Positions 28,567 to 42,333 of a stretch of DNA of 64,000 bases are shown piece by piece (the first letter of the stretch is position 1; every line of letters begins with the position of its first letter). Source of the DNA: Prosapia bicincta (lineage: Eukaryota > Arthropoda > Insecta > Hemiptera > Cercopidae); the NCBI GenBank assembly GCA_036971475.1, contig JBAIZL010000063.1, positions 2,213,790-2,277,789 of the forward strand. The letters run 5' to 3'. The notes below the pieces were generated by a model. It was not told the origin of the DNA and searched no databases. It saw nothing but the letters and a program-made list of their open reading frames with translations. The position numbers and the translations under genes were made by a program.

Positions 28567-29330
28567 TATGGTTCACAGCAACCATTAGTTACTGTTTCAT
28601 ATATACAAGTGACCGAAAACAAACCGGAAGTTTTTAAAATTACCATTACTTATTTATTAGGTTGTTAGTTAGAAGTTGTGTTACGTTAAAATATTTATCT
28701 ACACTTGCCATTTCCGCCCCAAAGGTAAAACTCACAATACCTCAAATTTGGCGACCTTCTTGGTCACGAGGTTTCACCGAAACATGAAATGAGCCCACCT
28801 GGAAACTTGCGACGCACAGCGGCCATTGCGACGTTTTTTTAACCAGGTCAGAGCCCACAAACCAACTATCGTGGCACCCAACCTCTAGCGAGCTACCTCC
28901 GTCTCACATGTATCCGAGCGTTTAGTATCCCTACCGCTAGTGAAAGAAACGGTATTATTTACCCATATGCCAAGCTCTTAAGCCCTTCCCATGGAGAATC
29001 AGGAGATAGTGAAATGAAACAGTATGGTAATTGTTGCGCTAACAGCGGGGTGAAAAAACCTGGCCAGAAAGAAACCCTGCTAGAAGAAATCCCGCAACGG
29101 ATCATGCAGGAAACCTGGGGGGCTTGAATCACCATATGCTAAGGAATAAGGTGAGGTATTACCTTACAAATAACTTGTTAGTTAGTCTATGACACGAATA
29201 GCATGCTCCTTTTCTTCTGCTGCCTACGCGAAACTGAAAAAGCATGCAGTGGAAATTAGCACTTCCGTTTTGAGTGAGCTGCGACCCTGGGGATGAGCCA
29301 TTAGTACATTTATTATAATAATGTATTGGC
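28560..29330. other. GC-richer non-coding block of unknown origin
   Basis: This is conserved between the two duplicated copies (matching about 48100-48875). It contains TTTCACCGAAACATGAAATG, GGGTGAAAAAACCTGGCCAG and GAAATCCCGCAACGGATCAT. It has no long frame. The composition and repeated AAACCTGG phrases suggest the leader of an old retroelement, but I cannot name it. Confidence 0.4.
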
Positions 29331-31430
29331 AAGGATGTGGTTAATGATATTTCTTTAAAACGTTATTTAGTTATATGACAAATACTTACATTTTCCTAAG
29401 TTTTTACTTTTGTATATTTAGTACAATAATAAAACATCTTTTGTAGTTGTACATGAATTGTAAACAATAATTCATAAATAACATGGAGTAAATAGTTGGT
29501 TTATATAGTCGAAGTAGCCACTATTTACATCGTTAATTTGAAGAAACAAAACAACATATTACAAGAAATAAACATTGACAGTATGTCACCAAATACGTTA
29601 CTTAAATAGTGATATATTTTAGTCATGACAATGGTCTCAAGTCAAGTACAGTAGAACCGTCTACTGTAAGATAAATGAGACATATCTAGTTTTTCAATTA
29701 TCATGCTATTTCGAAGCTAACATTATTTATTTTCTCTTGATTAACTTGCACACCTAATAGATACGTTTGCAAGTTACTCGTCAGTGGAATACATGTTTAT
29801 TTTCAATCTCGGCTCCATAACCTTAGTTTTGTTGATAACCTGTGCTTGAAGTGTGTCCACTTGAGTAAAGCTTACTATGTCAAAGCCATCTGTCCATTCT
29901 TAATAGCTTTTCATTGTGTAGTGTCACATTACATATCCTATCATAACATTGAGTCTATTGTTGTCCCTTATTTCTGAAATATCCCTTCATTTAGTATTTA
30001 TATTCAACGTGTAGAAAATAGTTATTATTATTTAATTAGTCTTCAACAGGATGTACTAAAAAAAGTAATATAAACAACAAGTGTTTAAAATCAATTCTTG
30101 CTTAGGTCAACAACAAAATATTTTATTTTAGTGACTTTTAATAATTACAATTATTATAAATAAAGTAACTTTCTCTATGTGTTAAAACTGCTGTTTCACA
30201 ACATAACCTATAACATAAATCAGGTGTTTAATGAGATCACATGTTATCACTTATTTTAAGATAAATGCGACGAGTACCTATATTGCATATTTTGGCTTTT
30301 GGAAATTTTTTTTTATAAGTTTTTAATAACTAAGCGCAGCCTTTTGTATTTATTTCCATAGATTAGATCTCCATGATATTGCAACATACCATATCAGACA
30401 GGATACAAACACTCAAATAATTTTATTTCCGGTAAAACATACCCTTCCTTCGTTCAAATTGAATTTTTTTAAGCAACCTGCCCCCGAGAGAATACATTTT
30501 ATCTCTTTTTCCAAACTCCAGGAGACCTACATGACACTTTATCAATCCCTCCTTTATTTCTTCTTACTAGGAGATGTAACTGGTAAAACCCACTGAACGT
30601 AAGTCTGCTTTAGGGTCACGGATTTCAAATACCATGTTCCTCAACCTTAAAAAGTAAGTTTTATAACTTTAATCTTACCTATATTCAAAGATTCTTTACT
30701 TTTTCCTAACTTATGACTTTTATATTTTTACTTTTATTACTTATTGCTTGTTACACTTTTTATTACAGTAGTGTTATAGAACAATGTCTTATGATATCCA
30801 TGTTTACGTCTTTTTCTTATTAACTATAATAGTCATATTTTCTATCTTATTAGTTATATTTATTATTCACTTTCTAAACTTAATTTTAATTTTGTTAAAT
30901 TTATTTTATTAAATTTAGTTTTATAAGCCACAATTTTCGAAATAACTCTTTTAAACGAAATTTGCACAAATATTAAAACATTTAGAAAAGAGTAATCAAT
31001 TATTACATTATCTATAAATATTCTAAGTCGCTTATAACCGAGATTTTTTTGTAAATTGTTTTAGTTATTTTAAAAAATAATTTTATTTACACACAATTTA
31101 TTATTTATACTTAAAAAAGACTTTTAAGGCCAATTGTTTACCTTACCAATTGTATCGTTCAATATTACGTAGGTAGACTGGCCGACTATCCAAATGTTTC
31201 TGCAAGAATACGTTACATTAAGGTTTACTGTTAAATTTTCAAAACAGATATTTATTTCATACAATATAAATAAAACCTTTGGACAATTATAATTTAATTT
31301 TAAATAAAGGTACATCTTTTCAAATTAACAGTTAATATCTTTCGAAATTATTCTATTAGACAACATTATGTCAGATGCATACTGTTATCCTTTGTATATT
31401 TACTTATTTTATCAAATTACTATGAGACCA
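29331..31430. other. AT-rich sequence without recognisable genes
   Basis: The part to about 30430 belongs to the segmental duplication. A block at about 30540-30640 (TTATTTCTTCTTACTAGG, then CTTTAGGGTCACG) recurs at 33560-33640. Otherwise I see only AT-rich sequence with scattered polyT. Confidence 0.5.
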
Positions 31431-31870
31431 GCACTTACCAACTAGCTGGTGCTAAACATCTGTTTTACTGGAAGCGTCTTTGAGAGAGGACCTTCATGCT
31501 TTCCTGGTGACCGAGGGGGGACATTCCTGGGCATGCCATCTTCCCGAGGGATCCAGCTACCAGCCGAAGGTTAGTTGTAGTCCTAATGACGACTTACAAA
31601 AGGTAATCGATTTTTTATTATTTTCTTTATAAAATAAAGAAAACGTTTATTTTATTTTAAAATCAAAGAAAAGTCATGGTGATGCTAAACAGTATGACTA
31701 TTCTCATCTACAGAGGGTAGAAAGGTGGGACTACAAGAAGGATCAAGAGCGACATGTGAAATCCTCTGGTAGAGAACATAGGGACGTCATGGGATTCATG
31801 TGCGCTTGAAATAAACCCTCTCTTTGCCGGGGTTTTAGGGTAGTTGCTACCCATTTATTCCCATTCTAAT
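31431..31870. other. GC-richer block of unknown origin
   Basis: It contains AACTAGCTGGTGCTAAACAT, a CCGAGGGGGGACATTCC stretch and GGGATCCAGCTACCAGCCG, and later GGTAGTTGCTACCC and ATTCCCATTCTAATGGG, both small inverted repeats. No open frame is convincing. It may be a retroelement remnant. Confidence 0.35.
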
Positions 31871-32154
31871 GGGTAAAGGGAAGATGGAACGTCGATTAAA
31901 TTCACACTAATTTTTGTATGTGAAATATAGAAATATTTGTTTCTATAAGAAAATGTATATTTAAGAGCATAAAAATAAATTAATGTTTATTAGTACGAGG
32001 CTGAGTGCTTTATGACACTTCACATCATTGCATTTCAAATTTTAAAATAGTTCATAAAAGTAAAATAAATAAATATTTTAGATTATTAGGATCGGCGTTC
32101 TAAATATTTTATCAATAGTAAGTACAGCATAAACATTAGTTCAAGTATCGACTT

Positions 32155-32460
32155 ACCTATTAAATGCTTTTTCGCAAAACGTGTAATTACCCATAGAGTG
32201 TAGGATGAACTACTATAAAACTTTGATATATTTTTCTATCAAATTGTTTAATCCACCCAAAAGCGTCTCGTTTCATAGGGTTTTCTTACATTAAAGTTTA
32301 TTCACCTTTAAAAGCTAACCAAACAGATTGCATCATTTTCTCCTGTTTCTTCTTATACAGAAAAGTTCCAAAGGCCATCATCCTAAGCCATAAGGTCAAA
32401 TAGAATGAATCTGATTAGTGTGTGATAAATACTTTAAAGAGAAAACGCTGTTCAACTAAA
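32155..32460 (+). repeat. Direct repeat, copy 1
   Basis: About 300 bp, recurring at 33770-34065. Shared blocks are TTCGCAAAACGTGTAATTAC, TCTCGTTTCATAGGGTTTTC and GTTCCAAAGGCCATCATCC. It is non-coding. Confidence 0.75.
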
Positions 32461-32599
32461 CAACTAAACATTCATTATACTCAAACGTCATATTAAAAAC
32501 TGCGTTGCATTATCAACCTATTCTCCTTATGAAACTAACTCTATAAATAAAAACAGTTATGTTTACATATTACAATTTATTGAATAATAATTTGGTGTG

Positions 32600-33250
32600 A
32601 TGTCTCTTCGAATTTTGCCATAGTTCACTGTGGAATGTTTTGGTGTATTAAGCGCACACAATTCAACATAACATTATTATATACAACGATTTACAGCTTT
32701 TGATTCATCCAATGTATTTATGAAAAATTAGGACCCCAACCGTACGGCTGAGGTTTATAAAAATTAGAAATATTTTCACCTTAACACACAGACTCTACAT
32801 ACTTACTCTAGGCCTATGTATCATAGGAGGCTCAAAACCGATGACATCAAAAAGTATTTGAGCTTTACCGTGAGAGGTAGATTTTTATTGTTAAAACTAA
32901 AGATTCCAAAACAAAGGAAAATAAAATACCTCCACGTTTTATTAAACAATTATATAACTGAAACAACTTCTAGACATAAATTTGGTAATATAATGAAAAG
33001 CAATGCGTGATTACTTTAAAAATATAAAATAATTCTGCATTATTGATTACAGCGCCACCTATCCATTCAACATCTTTACTCTTAGTTTAGCTTTAGACTG
33101 TCTAGAATACGCTGTAATAGGAACATTTTACATTTAAAACACACATTTTTTTTGAAAGCAATATTCTACAAGCAATAAAAACAAAATTATATACGGAAAT
33201 ATCGTTGTATGCTCCACCTAACATTACTAATAGTTAATGATGTTAATCTA
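32600..33250 (-). repeat. Dispersed repeat family E, inverted copy
   Basis: This is the reverse complement of about 27140-27740, including TACAGCGCCACCTATCC and ACCCCAACCGTACGGCTGAG. It is not an exact copy, so it is an older insertion. Confidence 0.7.
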
Positions 33251-33299
33251 TATCTCTCTATATATCTATAAAAATGAATGTTTGTGTTTATGTATGTAT

Positions 33300-33480
33300 A
33301 TATGTAGTAAGTAACAGTCATGCACATCGTAAGTAACTTCAATGGTTTAGTGAGTAACAATTATGCACATAGTAAGTAACTTCAATGGCTTAGTGAGTAA
33401 CAGTCATGCACATAGTAAGTAACTGCAATGGCTTAGTAAGTAACAATGTTGTACATAGTAGGTAAGACTGGTGTGTGCAC
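33300..33480 (-). repeat. Short minus-oriented block of the 22/44-bp satellite
   Basis: About four diverged units with AGTAAGTAAC, ATGCACATAGTAAG and CAATGGCTTAGT appear in the opposite orientation to the large arrays. The block is followed by GTGTGTGCACAATACTAAAA and ATTACCATATATGAATTA, the inverse of the sequence found just left of both large arrays. Confidence 0.75.
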
Positions 33481-33769
33481 AATACTAAAATATACACAAA
33501 CACAAGTAGAGATATAAGGGATTACCATATATGAATTATTTTTCAGCTCAAACTCCTTTATTTCTTCTTACTAGGGGGTGTAACTGGTAAAGCCCCCTGA
33601 ACGTAACTCTACTTTAGGGTCACGTGTTCTAATTACGTTATTCTCCCTATGAAACTAACTCTATATATAAAGACAGTTATTTTTACATAATAGTCAATTT
33701 ATTGAGTACTATTTTTAATTAAATTTTCATTTTAAAAATACCTCTTTTCATGATTTTTTCAATTGAAAT

Positions 33770-34065
33770 TTAAATGCTTATTCGCAAAACGTGTAATTAC
33801 TCATAGAGTGTAGGATGGACTGCTATAAAACGCTGTTATATTTTTCTATCAAAGGGTTTATTCTACCCAATAGTGTCTCGTTTCATAGGGTTTTCTTACA
33901 TTAAAATTTATTCATCTTTAAAAGCTAACCAAACATATTGCATCATTTTCTTCGGTTTCATCTTACACAGAAAAGTTCCAAAGGCCATCATCCTAAGCTC
34001 TAAGGTAAAGGCAATGAATCTGATTAGTGGGTGATAATAGCTTTATAGATAAAACGCTGTTCGGC
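33770..34065 (+). repeat. Direct repeat, copy 2
   Basis: This is the second copy of the repeat at 32155-32460. It passes directly into the minisatellite at 34095. Confidence 0.75.
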
Positions 34066-34094
34066 TGTGAGTTATTATTAGGCTCACCTTGTAT

Positions 34095-34640
34095 CCTTTT
34101 GCAGCCAATCACCGAATTAATAAGGCCATTTTCAACCTATAACCACCAAGGCCACTTGCAACCTATAACCGCTTTTAAAAAAACTCTTGCAGCCGATAAC
34201 CGCTATTAAACCGCCACTTGAACCTATCACCGAATTTATAAGGCCTATTTTAAACTATAACTGCCTGTATAGGGCCGCTTGCGACCTATAACCGCCATTA
34301 TAAGAAGTCTTGCATCCTACAACCACCTATATAAGGCTACTTGCAACCTATAACCGCCGTTTAAAGATCTTTTGCAACCTATACCCGCCTTTATAAGGCC
34401 GCTTGCAACATATAACCGCCTCTATAGGGACTCTTGCAAACTATAACCGCCTTTAAACCGCCACTTGAACCTATCACCGAATTTATAATGCCTATTTAAA
34501 CCATAACTGCCTGTATAAGGCCACTTGTGACCTATAACCGCCATTATAAGAACTCTTGCAACCTATAACTGCCTCTATGAAGAATATTCAAACCTATAAT
34601 AACCGTATAAAGCTTTTTCCAATCTCTAACCGCCTATATT
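34095..34640 (+). repeat. Minisatellite of about 30-bp period
   Basis: Roughly eighteen units share CTTGCAACCTATAACCGCC with a variable TTTATAAGG segment. Units are diverged and some are shortened. No coding potential was seen. Confidence 0.8.
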
Positions 34641-36852
34641 ATATTCTTGAAATTATGTTTAAATTATTTTTTAATCCCAGCAATATAACGTGGAAAATCT
34701 TTAGACATTAAGTAAGTTATATTAAAGTAGGATATATAATATATATATTTCAGTAGGCTTATAACCGAAACAGTAAGACAAAAAAGTAAGTACATTTACT
34801 AGCATTTAATTACGTAATTTACTTTATATGACGTTTCGACGTTAGTAATTATGGGAAATCTTATCTGAAAGATACAAAGATATTGATCCGATTTAAAAAT
34901 TCATTTATGAATAAAATATTGCTTTGCTCCAGAAATTTCATTGGGGACTGATTTACTTACGGAATTTAATATATAGATTCTGAGTTACAGTGCATTCTAG
35001 ACGGTTAAAGGCGGAACTAAAAGTAAAGATTTTGATTGAAGTAGGTGGCGCTGCAAACGATTTTTCAAAATTAATTAATATTTTCAGAGTGATATAGCAT
35101 AACGTTTACTAAATTGCCAACGTTTTCTCGGGGTAATTTCAATAAGAGAATAATTTATTAATACGTACAGCTATTTTATTTTAATTTGTTATTAATTGTT
35201 TTTAGATGAGAATCCTGGATGAGTCACTGGAAAGTGAAGAAGACGGTGGAATAGTGCTTCAGTCAATTACATCGTTAAGGCACTGACAATATTGTATAAG
35301 TGTTTTATTTTGCATTTCACCCTCTGGTAGAACCATTAATGGAGCCACATTTAGCCTTGAAGACACATAACTGTACTGTTCAGTTACCAAACTCAAATCG
35401 ATTTTAATTTATTAAAAGCCAAGCCAAGGTATTTGCGTTTATAACAACTTGAAGCAACTGTGGCGTAAATGTTTGTATTAAATAAAAACAACCTCTTACC
35501 ACAAATTCAACAATTTTTATTTAACCTTATGTACATTTCGATTACAAAGTAATTCTTTGGAAGAAATGTACATAGGGTTAAATATAAATTGTTGAATTTG
35601 TGGTAAGAGGGTTTTTTTTATTAATTATTTTATACGTTTAACTAAAAATTTGAAACCATTAAAGTACCTATTTTTAGTAGATGATGAGGTGAACACTCAC
35701 AATTTTGATAAATAAAAACACGGTTAATTCGTTAGTCAAAGAAATCGAATTATTAAAAATTTGGCAACGTTCCAACTACTAAATTGTCGTTTTTATTCAG
35801 GCCTACACGTATAATAGACAGAATTAATACTAATATATTAACAAAACAACACAAATAAAGTAAATAAATGAAAACACAATAAAACGTGATAGTTAATGAT
35901 TTTCAAATTTATCGCCCATAATTTTTCATTTATTAAATTTATCTCAAAAGGAAATTTCAATTATATAAAAGTACAATAAAATCTACAAGTACTATATATT
36001 GTTTCGTTTTTCATTCTCTAGTTTAACCATTTAATCCTACCTCTCGTGTATATTCTCAAATATTATTTACTGACTTCGGTTTTGTACATCCTATGATATA
36101 TAGGCTCTTACACTGGCTACGTACAGGGAGTACAGTTCATTATATGGCTGTAAAGAAGCTTCTAATTTTTGGAAACCTCAGCAGGAAGGTTGGTGTATAA
36201 GTGTTTCATAATTACATTGGATGAAGCAAGTGCCGTAAAGTTTTGTATATGATAATGTTATGTTGAATTGTGTGCGCTTCATACACTAAGATGCTCTACA
36301 GCGATATATAACTAACTTTGATAAGACATACATCACACTTTAAAGACTTTTGAAGTATTGTACAAAAGACTTTTAAATGAAATACAAAAGTATTTTATTT
36401 CTTCTTCGCGGCAGTAACATATTTGCGAATACAAGATAACAGCTTTTTATCGAACGAAGACAACATGTATAGAGTAAGCTATTTTTAATGATTTACAATT
36501 AATTACTTATTACAGTGATTTATATTTACCAAATAGATATTTTTCATCTTTAAAGTTTAGATTTAATCATTTATCACCTTTTGTTAAAGGAATCGGGCGT
36601 TATTGTTATGTTTTAGGGGTAACCAAATTTAATTTTTGTAATTTAAATATAGTTTTGTAGTATTTATTATTAAAATATATTACACCGTAATAAACATGCC
36701 TAGACTATTAGATCTTTTGTATTTACTAATCTTTTTTATCAATTTTTATGTCAATAATTTTCACAATGTTTGAGTTGAAAAATACCTAATATATGGTAAT
36801 CCATTACTTCTCTACTTGTTTTTGTGTATATTCTAGTATCCTGCACACACCA
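34641..36852. other. Non-coding sequence with family E repeat, foldback and PLE tail
   Basis: Family E sequence occurs at about 34980-35170 and 36170-36420. A foldback lies at 35487-35616, and a family B PLE tail on the minus strand at about 35640-35880. The last 430 bp (GTAACCAAATTTAATTTTTG to TACCTAATATATGGTAATCC) recur left of the second satellite array. No gene was seen. Confidence 0.55.
35487..35616. mobile_element. Short foldback element
   Basis: An arm starting CCTCTTACCACAAATTCAAC (about 35491-35538) is repeated inverted at about 35564-35611, around a 25-bp loop. Arms differ by a few bases. This resembles a MITE. Confidence 0.6.
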
Positions 36853-39800
36853 GTGTTACATAATTTGTACAGCATTGTTACTTACTAAACCTGTGGCAGA
36901 TACTTTTTATGTTCATGATTGTTACTTACTAAACCCATTGCAGTTACTTACTATGTTCATGATTGTTACTTACTAAACCCATTGCAGTTACTTACTATGT
37001 TCATGATTGTTACTTAGTAAACCCATTGCAGTTACTTACTATGTTCACGATTGTTGCTTAGTAAGTACAACATTGTTACCTACTATGTACAGCATTGTTA
37101 CTTACTAAGCCCGTGGCAGTTACTTAGTATGTTCATGATTGTTACTAACTAAGCCAATGGCAGTTACTTACTATGTTCATGATTGTTACTTACTAAACCC
37201 ATTGCAGTTACTTACTATGTTCATGATTGTTGCTTACTAAGCCAATGGCAGTTACTTACTATGTTCATGATTGTTACTGACTAAACCCATTGCAGTTACT
37301 TACTATGTTCATGATTGTTACTTACTAAGCCCATTGCAGTTACTTACTATGTTCAAGATTGTTGCTTACTAAGCCAATGTCAGTTACTTACTATGTTCAT
37401 GATTGTTACTTAGTAAACCCATTGCAGTTACTTACTATGTTCACGATTGTTGCTTAGTAAGTACAACATTGTTACCTACTATGTACAGCATTGTTACTTA
37501 CTAAGCCCGTGGCAGTTACTTAGTATGTTCATGATTGTTACTTACTAAGCAATGGCAGTTACTTACTACGTGCATAATTTTTAATTACTAAGCCAATGGC
37601 TGTTACTTACTATATGCATGATTGTTACTTACTAAGCCCATGGCAGTTAATTTCTACGTGCATAATTGTTACTTACTAAGCAAATGGCAGTTACCTACTA
37701 TGTTCATGATTGTTACTTACTAAGCCAATGGCAGTTACTACTATGTTCATGATAGTTACTTAGTAAGTACAGGACTGTTACATACTATGTCCAGCATTGT
37801 TATTACTAAGCCAATGGCAGTTACCTACTATGTGCATGATTGTTGCTTACTAAGCCAATGGCAGTTACTTACTATGTTCATGATTGTTGCTTACTAAGCC
37901 AATGGCAGTTACTTACTATGTTCATGATTGTTGCTTACTAAGCCAATGGCAGTTACTTACTATGTTCATGATTGTTACTTAGTAAACCAATTGCAGTTAC
38001 TTACTATGTTCACGATTGTTGCTTAGTAGGTACAAGATTGTTACCTACTATGTACAGCATTGTTACTTACTAAGCCCGTGGCAGTTACTTAGTATGTTCA
38101 TGATTGTTACTTACTAAGCAATTACAGTTACTTACTACGTGCATAATTGTTACTTACTAAGCCAATGGCTGTTACTTACTATATGCATGATTGTTACTTA
38201 CTAAGAAAATGGCAGTTACTTACTATGTTCATGATTGTTACTTAGTAAGTAGCGGACTGTTACCTACTATGTACAGCATTGTAACTTACTAAGCCCGTGG
38301 CAGTTACTTAGTATGTTCATGATTGTTACTTACTAAGCAATGGCAGTTACTTACTACGTGCATAATTGTTTCTTACTAAGCGAATGGAAGTTACTTACTA
38401 TATGCATGATTGTTACTTACTAAACCCATGGCAGTTACTTACTATGTAAATGATTGTTGCTTACTAAGCCAATGGCAGTTACTTACTATGTTCATGATTG
38501 TTACTTACTAAACCATTTGCAGTTACTTACTATGTTCATGATTGTTGCTTACTAAGCCAATGGCAGTTACTTAGTATGTTCATGATTGTTACTTACTAAG
38601 CAATGGCAGTTACTTACTACGTGCATAATTGTTACTTACTAAGCCAATGACAGTTACTATATGCATGATTGTTACTTACTAAACCCATGGCAGTTACTTA
38701 CTATGTTCATGATTGTTGCTTACTAAGCCAATGGCAGTTACTTACTATGTTCATGATTGTTACTTACTAAACCCATTGCAGTTACTTACTATGTTCATGA
38801 TTATTGCCTACTAAGCCAATGGCAGTTACTTACTATGTTCATGATTGTTACTTACTAAACACATTGCAATTACTTACTATGTTCACGATTGTTGCTTAGT
38901 AAGTACAAGATTGTTACCTACTATGTACAGCATTGTTACTTACTAAGCCCGTGGCAGTTACTTAGTATGTTCATGATTGTTACTTACTAAGCAATGGCAG
39001 TTACTTACTATATGCATGATTGTTACTTACTAAACCAATGGCAGTTACTTACTACGTGCATAATTGTTACTTACTAAGCCAATGGCAGTTACTTACTATG
39101 TTAATGATTGTTACTTACTAAGCCAATGGCAGTTACTTACTACGTGCATAATTGTTACTTACTCTAACCCATTGCAGTTACTTACTATGTTCACTATTGT
39201 TGCTTAGTAAGTACAGGATTGTTACCTACTATGTACAGCATTGTTACTTATAAAGCCCATGGCAGTTATTATTTTCATTATTGTTACTTAGTAAGTACAG
39301 GACTGTTAACTACTATGTACAGCATTGTTACTTACTAAGCCCATGGCAGTTACTTACTATGTGCATGATTGTTACTTACTAAGCCCGTGGCAGTTACTTA
39401 CTAGAATCATGATTGTTACTTAGTAAGTACAGGACTGTTACCTACTATGTACAGCATTGTTACTTACTAAGCCCATGGCAGTTACTTACTATGTGCATGA
39501 TTGTTACTTACTAAGCCCGTGGCAGTTACTTACTATGTTCATGATTGTTACTTACTAAGCCCATGGCAGTTACTTACTATGTTCTTGATTGTTACTTACT
39601 AAACCCGTGGCACTTACTTACTATGTGCATAATTGTTACTTACTAAGCCAATCGCAGTTATATACTATGTGCATGATTGTTACTTAATAAGCACATGGCA
39701 GTTACTTACTATGTGCATGATTGTTATTTACTAAACCCATGGCACTTACTTACTAGGATCATGATTGTTGCTTAGTAAGTTCAGGATTGTTACCTACTAT

Positions 39801-40762
39801 GTACAGCATTGTTACTTACTAAGCCCGTGGCAGTTACTTAGTATGTTCATGATTGTTACTTACTAAGCAATGGCAGTTACTTACTATATGCATGATTGTT
39901 ACTTACTAAACCCATGGCAGTTACTTACTACGTGCATAATTGTTACTTACTAAGCCAATGGCAGTTACTTACTATGTTAATGATTGTTACTTACTAAGCC
40001 AATGGCAGTTACTTACTACGTGCATAATTGTTACTTACTCTAACCCATTGCAGTTACTTACTATGTTCACTATTGTTGCTTAGTAAGTACAGGATTGTTA
40101 CCAACTATGTACAGCATTGTTACTTATAAAGCCCATGGCAGTTATTATTTTCATTATTGTTACTTAGTAAGTACAGGACTGTTACCTACTATGTACAGCA
40201 TTGTTACTTACTAAGCCCATGGCAGTTACTTACTATGTGCATGATTGTTACTTACTAAGCCCGTGGCAGTTACTTACTAGAATCATGATTGTTACTTAGT
40301 AAGTACAGGACTGTTACCTACTATGTACAGCATTGTTACTTACTAAGCCCATGGCAGTTACTTACTATGTGCATGATTGTTACTTACTAAGTCCGTGGCA
40401 GTTACTTACTATGTTCATGATTGTTACTTAAAGCCCATGGCAGTTACTTACTATGTTCTTGATTGTTACTTACTAAACCCGTGGCACTTACTTACTATGT
40501 GCATAATTGTTACTTACTAAGCCAATCGCAGTTATATACTATGTGCATGATTGTTACTTAATAAGCACATGGCAGTTACTTACTATGTGCATGATAGTTA
40601 TTTACTAAACCCATGGCACTTACTTACTAGGATCATGATTGTTGCTTAGTAAGTTCAGGATTGTTACCTACTATGTACAGCATTGTTACTTATTAGGCCC
40701 ATGGCAGTTACCTACTATGTGCATGATTGTTACTTAATAGGCCCATGACAATTACTTACTAG
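36853..40762 (+). repeat. 22/44-bp satellite array 1 (about 3.9 kb)
   Basis: Monomers of 22 bp share GTTACTTACTA and alternate two 11-bp second halves, AGCCCATGGCA-like and TGTGCATGATT-like, giving a 44-bp dimer. About 88 dimers are present, with variants such as AGTAAGTACAGGACTG. Parts of the array are internally duplicated: the blocks at about 38990 and 39866 repeat with an offset of about 876 bp. It has no gene; open frames here are only satellite translation. Confidence 0.95.
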
Positions 40763-42004
40763 TACTATAGAATGGAAAGAAACTCAAATAAAATTTGTCT
40801 TTAGTGATTCAAGTGGGAAAAAATTATTATTAAGTTATATGCGTTGGCCAAAACATTTGAATCCACTAAAATAACTATTTTTAGTAGATGATGAGGTGTA
40901 CACTCACAAATGTTGTTAACTAAAAAACACGGTTGGTGCGTTAGTCACAGAAATCGATTTATTAGGAATTTGGCAACGTTTCGACTACTAAATTCAGGCC
41001 TACAAGTATAACAGACAGAATTGACATCTACTTCATAGAAATACACAACAAAATTAACTAAAACAAATATATATTAAAATAAGTTATTAATATTAATAAA
41101 TTAACAAAACAACACAAATAAATTAAATAATTAAGAAACACACCATAAAACGTGATATGCCATGATAATAATAACTATAAACCATTGATTAGAATTATTT
41201 AAAAATATTCTCAAACATATAACAGTAATACAACCTGTAAAAATAAATCATAACCAAATATCTGGTACATCAACAACTAGAACCCTCGAGAGTGTTTATG
41301 ACTATATAATTATAAATAATGGCCGATTTATTAGTGTCCTATTTAATATTATTAGAATTTTTATGCATCTTTATTTGGAGCAAAACAAAATTCGTCTCCT
41401 CCAATTACTTTCCGTGTCCAAAATCCTAGGATGTTGGAAATTAAAGGAACGGTTATGTTCGATGATGCGATCGTAAAACACCGAGGAGAGATGCAAACCT
41501 TTTTTACTCTTGTTTTCTTGTTCTAAAAGACGAATATGCAATTACCCATTCAGTTTCCCCAACATAGGAAGCATCATATATATAACATTATTACAAGACG
41601 GAAAAGAGTTAAGTTTTGAAAATATTCTTTTATTAATATGAAATTTAATAAATCGATAAGGATAATCATAAAGCAATAAACATATTTGTATAAGTTTCAA
41701 ATTCCTATAATGATAGGAAGGAGGTAATAAGTCAAGAACTTTATCAACAAGAGAGGATACCATTCCACGTTTCTGTGACAACGGATGATCTGAGTAAAAA
41801 TTAAGCAATCTGTCCGAAAAAGTAGGTTTAAGACACCAGTCTGTGACGAGTTTACCAACCCGTTTATGGGTTGATTTACAACTGAATAGGATTATAAGTA
41901 TGTGAAAGCGACCAGAGGGATATATATATAATACATTTCTTGTTAAATAATTTAAAACAACATAGGTTATTCAAATACAAGAATATTTATTAATTTATAT
42001 CCAA

Positions 42005-42039
42005 AGCTTTTCGTTTGCAAACAGTACCAACATCATCAG
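42005..42039 (-). ncRNA. Hammerhead-like block in a family C PLE tail
   Basis: On the minus strand CCTGATGATG is followed by TTGGTACTGTTTGCAAAC and GAAAAGC. The CTGATGA and GAAA boxes match hammerhead core sequences, but stem II pairs poorly here. A better-pairing copy is at 63698-63732. Confidence 0.3.
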
Positions 42040-42262
42040 GAATGAAAATTACAATAATGTGGCATTATTAATAAATATTCTTGTGTTTGAATAACCTATT
42101 TTGTTTTAATATATATATATATATATTCTACAAATTTTCAATCGTTAATAAAATACGTTTTTATTAATCTAATCAAGTTCCAATACATTTTTGTAAACTA
42201 TAGTTGATTATAATAAATATTTTCTCACATATTTATTCAATAATTGAATTTCAAAAATTTGA

Positions 42263-42333
42263 GGCTCTAGGTCGGTTTCGAACTGAGTATCTTCCTGTTC
42301 AAAGTCTAGCGCTTTTTGGCACTGAGCCAACTT
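42263..42333 (-). repeat. tRNA-derived SINE head
   Basis: On the minus strand GTTGGCTCAGTGCC matches a Pol III A box and CAGTTCGAAACCG a B box, about 45 bp apart, followed by CTAGAGCCTCAA. A truncated relative (ACTCAGTTCGAA on the minus strand) lies at about 58805-58855. It is not a functional tRNA. Confidence 0.6.

Noticed and set aside
32816..33010. 64-codon frame
   Set aside because: It lies within an inverted copy of a non-coding dispersed repeat.
36853..40762. CRISPR-like regular repeats
   Set aside because: Units are contiguous 22/44-bp satellite monomers without unique spacers, in a eukaryotic setting.
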